DNA of 6,279 bases from contig CAKUDJ010000055.1 in NCBI GenBank assembly GCA_934644855.1, forward strand, positions 1 to 6,279. Direction: 5' to 3'. Source of the DNA: an uncultured Elusimicrobiales bacterium. Its GTDB lineage: Bacteria > Elusimicrobiota > Elusimicrobia > Elusimicrobiales > Elusimicrobiaceae. How positions within the stretch are numbered: the first letter of the stretch is position 1; the number at the start of each line of letters is the position of its first letter. Below, one piece after another: positions 1 through 4,225 of this stretch. Below the pieces are notes generated by a model, which did no database searches, was not told the origin of the DNA, and saw only the letters and a list, made by a program, of their open reading frames with translations. Both the position numbers and the translations under genes were made by a program.

Positions 1-136
1 CTTCCTCCGGTCCCCCGGTGGGCAGCCCCAGCGTAAAGCGTTGGGCCGGGTGGCTCTTAAAAAACGCCAGGGCCGTTTTTTGAATGTACCGGGCGGCCCA
101 TTGGCCCGGGGAACAAGCCGGAATAATTAGGCGCAT
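1..136 (-). CDS. nagB: Glucosamine-6-phosphate deaminase, N-terminal part (cut by window edge)
   Basis: NagB converts glucosamine-6-phosphate to fructose-6-phosphate and ammonia in the cytoplasm, the last step that brings GlcNAc into glycolysis. Only 45 codons are visible, read from the ATG at 136. They begin MRLIIPA, keep the WAAR motif at residues 13-16, and reach the LGLPTGG motif at residues 36-42, which is the start of the sugar-phosphate-binding loop. E. coli NagB has the same layout: MRLI start, WAAR, then LGLPTGGTP. The catalytic residues lie outside the window. The ATG overlaps the last 10 bases of nagE in another frame, and AGGA sits 6 bases upstream, so translation is probably coupled to nagE. 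After TGG the sequence goes directly to Pro-Glu-Glu, where the family usually has a Thr/Ser before the Pro. That is a one-residue gap or a sequencing fault. The family call rests on the N-terminus plus the nag context. Confidence 0.87.
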   Translation of the reverse strand, partial: MRLIIPACSPGQWAARYIQKTALAFFKSHPAQRFTLGLPTGGPEE

Positions 137-1611
137 GGGGTGTCCTGTTGCAAATGGTGTTGGATTTCCGCACTGATTAATTCCACGTCCGGCCCAATCA
201 CTACCTGCACCATGCCGCCGGCCGCTTTTACAACGCCGCGGGCCCCTAATTGTTTGAGGGCGGCGGTATCTACCAAATCATTGTTAAACACTTCCAGACG
301 CAGGCGCGTAGCGCAGGAATCTAAGGTTTTAATGTTGGCTTTGCCGCCCAACGCCGCAATATACTCTGCCGCGCGGGAAAGCGGTTGCGGGGCGGCGGTT
401 TGGGCTTGCGGGGCGGCTTGCGGCTCCTGTTGCGGGACGGTGCCTAAAGCGGCGGCGGGCTGCGGTGCGGCGCTTTCTTCCCGCCCGGGGGTGGGCAGAT
501 TCCATTTTTTTATGACCCACACAAACAGCGCGTAATACAACGCGCCGTACGCCAGGCCCACCGGCAGTAAATAAAGCCCGTTGCGCCCCAGGCCATAGCT
601 TAATAAATAATCAAACAATCCGGCCGAAAAGGTAAACCCCAGTTTTACTTGCAATATGTTCATAACAACCATGGAAAGCCCGGTCAGTACCGCGTGGATA
701 ATATAGAGCGGAAAGGCCAAAAACATAAACGAAAATTCTATCGGCTCCGTAATGCCTGTTAAAAAAGAGGTCAGGGCGATAGATAATAACAGCCCTGCCG
801 TGGCTTTTTTGCCGGCGGTTTTGGCGGTGGTAATCATGGCTAAACACGCGGCAGGCAGGCCGAACATCATAATAGGGAAGAACCCCGCCATAAACGCTCC
901 GGCGGTGGGGTCTCCGGCAAAAAAGCGGGTCAAATCCCCATGAACGACGGTTTGCACGCCGTTTTGCAAGGTGGCGAAGTCCCCAAATTGGAACCAGACC
1001 AAATTATTCATAATGTGGTGTAAGCCGAGCGGAATTAACAGGCGGTTGGCTACCCCGTAGCAGAATAACCCGATATTGCCGGACGAAATGGTCCAGTTGC
1101 CAAACGCGCCAATCAGCCGCCCGGCAAACGGCCATATAAAATACGCCAGTACGGCTACCAGTAAACACGCCGCCCCGGTAATAATGGGCACAAAGCGCCG
1201 CCCGCCGAAAAAAGCCAAATACGGGGGCAGTTTAATATCGTGGTAGCGGTTATATAATGCGCCCGCCAAAACCCCGGCAATAATGCCGCCTAAAACGCCC
1301 ATATCTCCGGCGGGGTCCAACGCCTTAAAAGCCGCCGTTTGAATCACATACCCCACAAACGCCGCCAAGGCGGCCGCGCCGTGGTGTTCGCGCGCAAAAC
1401 TGGTAGCCACGCCCAACGCAAAAATAATGGGCAGGTTGCTGAATACCGCATTCCCGGCTGAAGCCAGGCAGGCAATATTCAGTAAATCCGGCTGGCCTAA
1501 ACGCAGCATCAGCCCGGCCACGGGCAGCACGGCAATAGGCAGCATGAGCGCTTTGCCCAGTTGAACGAGCCCGCGCCCGACGGCAGAAAAAAATGTTTTT
1601 AGCAGTATCAT
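127..1611 (-). CDS. nagE: N-acetylglucosamine-type PTS permease, IIC-IIB subunits
   Basis: This inner-membrane permease moves GlcNAc into the cell while phosphorylating it. The IIC domain (about residues 1-370) is largely hydrophobic, with roughly ten membrane segments. It closely follows E. coli NagE: LPIAVLPVAGLMLRLGQPD near 24-42, HGDLTRFFAGDPTAG at 224-238, FFPIMMFGLP at 244-253 and the GITEPIEF substrate motif at 286-293. An Ala/Pro/Gln-rich linker (about 376-410) leads to the IIB domain (about 411-494). There DSCATRLRL carries Cys433, the expected phosphorylated cysteine. E. coli NagE is about 650 residues because a IIA domain follows IIB; here the protein stops after IIB and IIA is supplied by NagF. 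The ATG at 1611 has AGGAG 8 bases upstream, and the start matches the family N-terminus. GlcNAc specificity is inferred from similarity and from nagB downstream; glucose or glucosamine cannot be excluded. Confidence 0.93.
   Translation of the reverse strand: MILLKTFFSAVGRGLVQLGKALMLPIAVLPVAGLMLRLGQPDLLNIACLASAGNAVFSNLPIIFALGVATSFAREHHGAAALAAFVGYVIQTAAFKALDPAGDMGVLGGIIAGVLAGALYNRYHDIKLPPYLAFFGGRRFVPIITGAACLLVAVLAYFIWPFAGRLIGAFGNWTISSGNIGLFCYGVANRLLIPLGLHHIMNNLVWFQFGDFATLQNGVQTVVHGDLTRFFAGDPTAGAFMAGFFPIMMFGLPAACLAMITTAKTAGKKATAGLLLSIALTSFLTGITEPIEFSFMFLAFPLYIIHAVLTGLSMVVMNILQVKLGFTFSAGLFDYLLSYGLGRNGLYLLPVGLAYGALYYALFVWVIKKWNLPTPGREESAAPQPAAALGTVPQQEPQAAPQAQTAAPQPLSRAAEYIAALGGKANIKTLDSCATRLRLEVFNNDLVDTAALKQLGARGVVKAAGGMVQVVIGPDVELISAEIQHHLQQDTPCA
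143..146 (-). promoter_or_regulatory. Ribosome binding site of nagB inside the nagE coding region
   Basis: AGGA on the minus strand lies 6 bases before the nagB ATG at 136, within the last codons of nagE. The signal is modest; the 10-base overlap of the two genes suggests that re-initiation after nagE contributes. Confidence 0.65.
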
Positions 1612-1619
1612 AAAAGTTT

Positions 1620-1624
1620 CTCCT
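1620..1624 (-). promoter_or_regulatory. Ribosome binding site of nagE, overlapping the nagF stop codon
   Basis: AGGAG on the minus strand lies 8 bases before the nagE ATG at 1611. Its first two bases are part of the nagF TAG stop codon (1625-1623), so a ribosome finishing nagF sits directly on the nagE initiation signal. This supports translational coupling between the two PTS genes. Confidence 0.85.
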
Positions 1625-4121
1625 ATTTACTGAAATGGTGGCGCACCAGTTCCCGCACGGCTTGTGCATCCGGCAAGATAAGTGCCTGTTGGGCCAATGC
1701 CCGGCAATCCGCCGCGTTTAAGCGCCGCACCAACGCTTTTATTTTGCCAATCGCTCCGGCGGAAACGGCCAGTTCCGTTATCCCTAACCCCACAAGCAAG
1801 GGGACGGCGTCCGTATCGCCCGCCATGGCCCCGCAAACGGCGGCGGGAATATGGGCGGCTTGGGCCGCCTGCCCGGTGAGTGCAATTAAATGCAGTACGG
1901 CCGGGTGCAGGTGGTCGGCGCGGGCGGCTAACAGCGGGTGGCCGCGGTCTATGGCCAGGGTATATTGGGTTAAATCGTTCGTTCCTAACGAGAAAAAATC
2001 CGCTGTTTTGGCAAACTGTTCGGCCAGTAAAGCGGCCGACGGTACTTCTACCATAATGCCGGTTTCCACTTTGGCCTGTATGCCGAGGGCCTGTTTTTCC
2101 TGCTCTATTAAACGGCGGCAGGCTTGGGCTTCGCTTACAAAGCCCACCATGGGAATCATAATGCGCACTTGCCCGGCGGGTTGCACGCGCAACATGGCGC
2201 GCAGTTGGGATAAAAATACCTCTTTGTTGGTTCCGTACGCACGCACCCCGCGTATGCCCAAAACCGGGTTTTCTTCTGGCGGCAGGGTGAGATACGGCGC
2301 CGGCTTATCTCCGCCAATATCCAGCGTGCGTAAAGTGACGGGCCGCCCGTGCATGGCGTTTACAATGCCTTGATACTGCCGCAGTTGTTCGTCCTCGCTG
2401 GGGGCATGGGTTTGGTTTTGCAAAAATAAAAGTTCCGTGCGCACTAACCCCAGGGAATCCGCCCCGTTTTGATAGGCTTGCAGGGCTTCTTTTTCATTAC
2501 AGATATTGCCGCCTACGGTAATACGCACGCCGTCTAATGTTAAGGCAGGTTCCTGCCCGTCTTGTTTGTCTTGCTCCAGTTGCAGGCGGGCGGAGTCCAT
2601 TTCCGTCAGCAGGCGGGCGCGGTCCGGCGCGGAGGGATTAATGTATAAAGTGCCTTGGGCGGCATCTATAAACGTGTCACTCCCTGCGGGGATTTGCAGC
2701 ACTTCTTTCCCGGCGCAGGCTAACGCGGGCAGGCCCATATTGCGCAGCATAATGCACACATGGGCGGTGGGCGAGCCGGCGGCCAAGACCACGCCGCTTA
2801 CGCGGCCTTCTAAAAAGGCCAAGTCCGAGGGGAGTAAATCTTCGGCAAAAATCACGCACCCGGCCGGAAAAGCCGGCAGGGCCGCGCTTTGCCCGTTAAG
2901 CGCCAAAAGCACGCGCTTGCGTAAGTCTTTCAGGTCCGCAATGCGCTCCATTAAAAAGCGGTTTTTGGTTTTTTTGAGGAGTTCCACGCTGGCGCGGATA
3001 GCCTCGTTAAACGCAAATGCGGCCGTTTTGCCCTGCGCTATGATTTTTTGCGCGTGGGAAAGTAAAAACGGGTCTTTCAGTAAGCCTAAATGCGCTTGCA
3101 AAATGTCCTGCGCGGCGGTGGAAGAAGCGTGGGAAATTTCTTCCTGCAAAATTTCTTCCTGTTGGGTCATAATTTCGTTTAAGCGCGTTTGTTCCAAGGC
3201 GGGGTTTTGGGCGTTTTCTTCAAACGGGATTTCCCCGGCCGTATAGACGCAGGCCGGGCCGTGGGCAAAACCGCCCCCGCACGATAAGGCCTTTAGCGTC
3301 AGCGCCCGGGAAAAATCCAACGCGGGTTTTGAAACGCATTTACAGGGCGTTTCCCCCAGGCCGTCTGTTAGTGCTTGCGTAAGTGCGGTTAGTGCGCTTT
3401 GGGCGGCCTGTTCGTCCGCCGTGCGGGCGCGCAGTTGGATAGCGGATCCCTTTTCCAAGGCTAAAGCCATAATGCTGACGGTGCTTTTGGCGTTGGTTTC
3501 CGTTTGGTTATAAACAATTAAAATAGGAAAATCATATTTAGCGGCCAAGCGGGCCAATACGCCTGCCGGACGCGCGTGCAACCCGTTGGGGTTGGTAATG
3601 GTAATGGGGGCGCTGTCAAACGCGGGGGCATTTTCCGGCGCGTCCGTGGCGGCGGCAGGAAATTCCTGCGCTCCGGCTACGGCTACTTTTTCCCCGGGTT
3701 TTACGGCGCGCGGGGCGCTTAACGCCACCGGGGCCGCTTCCGGCGCTGTGACGGTACACATAATCCAATAACAAGGCACCGCATTTTTGAGGGCGGCCAG
3801 GTCAAAGCGAATCAGCGCCTGCCCGCAGGACACGCTTTGCCCCTCTTGTACCAATACTTCAAAGCCTTGGCCTTTTAGGGCCACCGTTTCCAACCCAATG
3901 TGCAGGAGAATTTCAAAGCCGTTTTGGGTGAGTATCAGCGCATGGGCATTTTTATTGATATTGCTGACGGTTCCCGCAAAGGGAGCATACAAAATGCCCT
4001 CGGACGGTTCTATGGCAAAGCCGTTGCCTAGCATGTGTTCGCTGAATACCGGGTCCGGCACTTGCTCTAACGGTCTTAAAAATCCCTGCGCAGGGGAACA
4101 TAACTCCAAAACGGGTGGCAT
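1623..4121 (-). CDS. nagF: PTS multiphosphoryl transfer protein: IIA(Glc-type)-HPr-enzyme I fusion
   Basis: This 832-residue cytoplasmic protein joins three PTS phosphocarriers. Residues 1-123 are a IIA domain of the glucose/GlcNAc family, with His60 and the phosphorylatable His74 in LLHIGLETVALKGQGF. A low-complexity Ala/Pro linker (about 124-170) follows. HPr (about 172-260) has NGLHARP with His182, and NAKS with Ser213 at the position of the regulatory serine of classical HPr. Enzyme I fills about 270-832: phosphohistidine His454 in GSPTAHVCIM, PEP-site motifs GLVRTELLF (558-566), RTLDIGGDK (598-606), LGIRGVR (621-627), VETGIMVEVP (685-694), SLGTNDLTQY (711-720), and the acid/base cysteine Cys763 in VCGAMAGD. 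It would take phosphate from PEP to IIA and hand it to Cys433 of NagE, whose gene starts 11 bp downstream. The same domain order is known from NagF of pseudomonads and xanthomonads. The start is fixed by a perfect AAGGAG 5 bases before ATG and by IIA homology from the first residues. Ala765 replaces the Glu usual in stand-alone enzyme I. The symbol is by analogy. Confidence 0.93.
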   Translation of the reverse strand: MPPVLELCSPAQGFLRPLEQVPDPVFSEHMLGNGFAIEPSEGILYAPFAGTVSNINKNAHALILTQNGFEILLHIGLETVALKGQGFEVLVQEGQSVSCGQALIRFDLAALKNAVPCYWIMCTVTAPEAAPVALSAPRAVKPGEKVAVAGAQEFPAAATDAPENAPAFDSAPITITNPNGLHARPAGVLARLAAKYDFPILIVYNQTETNAKSTVSIMALALEKGSAIQLRARTADEQAAQSALTALTQALTDGLGETPCKCVSKPALDFSRALTLKALSCGGGFAHGPACVYTAGEIPFEENAQNPALEQTRLNEIMTQQEEILQEEISHASSTAAQDILQAHLGLLKDPFLLSHAQKIIAQGKTAAFAFNEAIRASVELLKKTKNRFLMERIADLKDLRKRVLLALNGQSAALPAFPAGCVIFAEDLLPSDLAFLEGRVSGVVLAAGSPTAHVCIMLRNMGLPALACAGKEVLQIPAGSDTFIDAAQGTLYINPSAPDRARLLTEMDSARLQLEQDKQDGQEPALTLDGVRITVGGNICNEKEALQAYQNGADSLGLVRTELLFLQNQTHAPSEDEQLRQYQGIVNAMHGRPVTLRTLDIGGDKPAPYLTLPPEENPVLGIRGVRAYGTNKEVFLSQLRAMLRVQPAGQVRIMIPMVGFVSEAQACRRLIEQEKQALGIQAKVETGIMVEVPSAALLAEQFAKTADFFSLGTNDLTQYTLAIDRGHPLLAARADHLHPAVLHLIALTGQAAQAAHIPAAVCGAMAGDTDAVPLLVGLGITELAVSAGAIGKIKALVRRLNAADCRALAQQALILPDAQAVRELVRHHFSK
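3134..3161. repeat. 13-bp tandem direct repeat in the enzyme I part of nagF
   Basis: The 13-mer aaatttcttcctg occurs at 3134-3146 and again at 3149-3161, offset by 15 bases. In protein it gives QEEI-LQEEI (residues 321-329), an in-frame five-residue repeat in a helical part of the enzyme I N-terminal domain. It looks like a small local duplication that keeps helix character rather than a functional DNA site. Confidence 0.6.
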
Positions 4122-4126
4122 ATAAA

Positions 4127-4132
4127 CTCCTT
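4127..4132 (-). promoter_or_regulatory. Strong ribosome binding site of nagF
   Basis: AAGGAG on the minus strand lies 5 bases before the ATG at 4121. It is the strongest Shine-Dalgarno match of the three operon genes and fixes the nagF start. Confidence 0.9.
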
Positions 4133-4148
4133 ACTATTTATTTTCTTT

Positions 4149-4180
4149 ATTATAGTATATTCTGTACGCGGAAAAGACAA
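4149..4180 (-). promoter_or_regulatory. Probable sigma-70-type promoter of the nagF-nagE-nagB operon
   Basis: On the minus strand there is a perfect TATAAT at 4154-4149 inside an AT-rich stretch, overlapping a second possible -10, TATACT, at 4159-4154. The best -35 match is TTGTCT at 4180-4175. The spacers are 20 bases to TATAAT and 15 to TATACT, neither ideal, so the -35 assignment is weak. Transcription would start near 4142, leaving a leader of roughly 20 bases before the nagF ATG. The -35 begins within two bases of the terminator's T run. I see no clear operator palindrome of the NagC or DasR/NagR type. Confidence 0.55.
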
Positions 4181-4181
4181 T

Positions 4182-4209
4182 AAAAAAGCCCCGCCGCAAA
4201 GGGCGGGGT
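4182..4209 (-). terminator. Rho-independent terminator of the alpha-2-macroglobulin gene
   Basis: Read on the minus strand, a 7-bp all-GC stem (CCCCGCC at 4208-4202 pairing with GGCGGGG at 4195-4189) closes a 6-base loop. It can be extended by one G-U pair at 4209/4188 and is followed directly by six U residues (4187-4182). It starts 17 bases after the alpha-2-macroglobulin stop codon. On the plus strand the stem is not followed by a T run, so the terminator acts in one direction and should insulate the nag operon from read-through. Confidence 0.93.
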
Positions 4210-4225
4210 GTTAAGTAAAACCTGT

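Noticed and set aside
1581..1600. A-rich and T-rich runs near the nagE start as a possible internal terminator or promoter
   Set aside because: They encode the first conserved residues of NagE. There is no GC stem before the run and no paired -35/-10 elements.
1325..1669. Minus-strand frame of 114 codons spanning the nagF-nagE junction
   Set aside because: It overlaps the well-supported ends of both genes in another frame and has Arg/Ala-rich low-information content.
1744..2373. Open frame of 209 codons on the plus strand
   Set aside because: It is opposite the PEP-binding region of nagF. Long antisense frames are common in GC-rich coding DNA, and the composition is not protein-like.
2860..2880. 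GC-rich inverted repeat (CCGGC / GCCGG) within nagF
   Set aside because: It has a short stem, no T run on either strand and a position inside a conserved coding region, so it is expected by chance at this base composition.
2506..3246. Open frame of 246 codons on the plus strand
   Set aside because: It is antisense to the enzyme I part of nagF, which has clear motifs throughout. The translation is rich in Ser, Arg and Cys with no recognisable domain and no good ribosome site.
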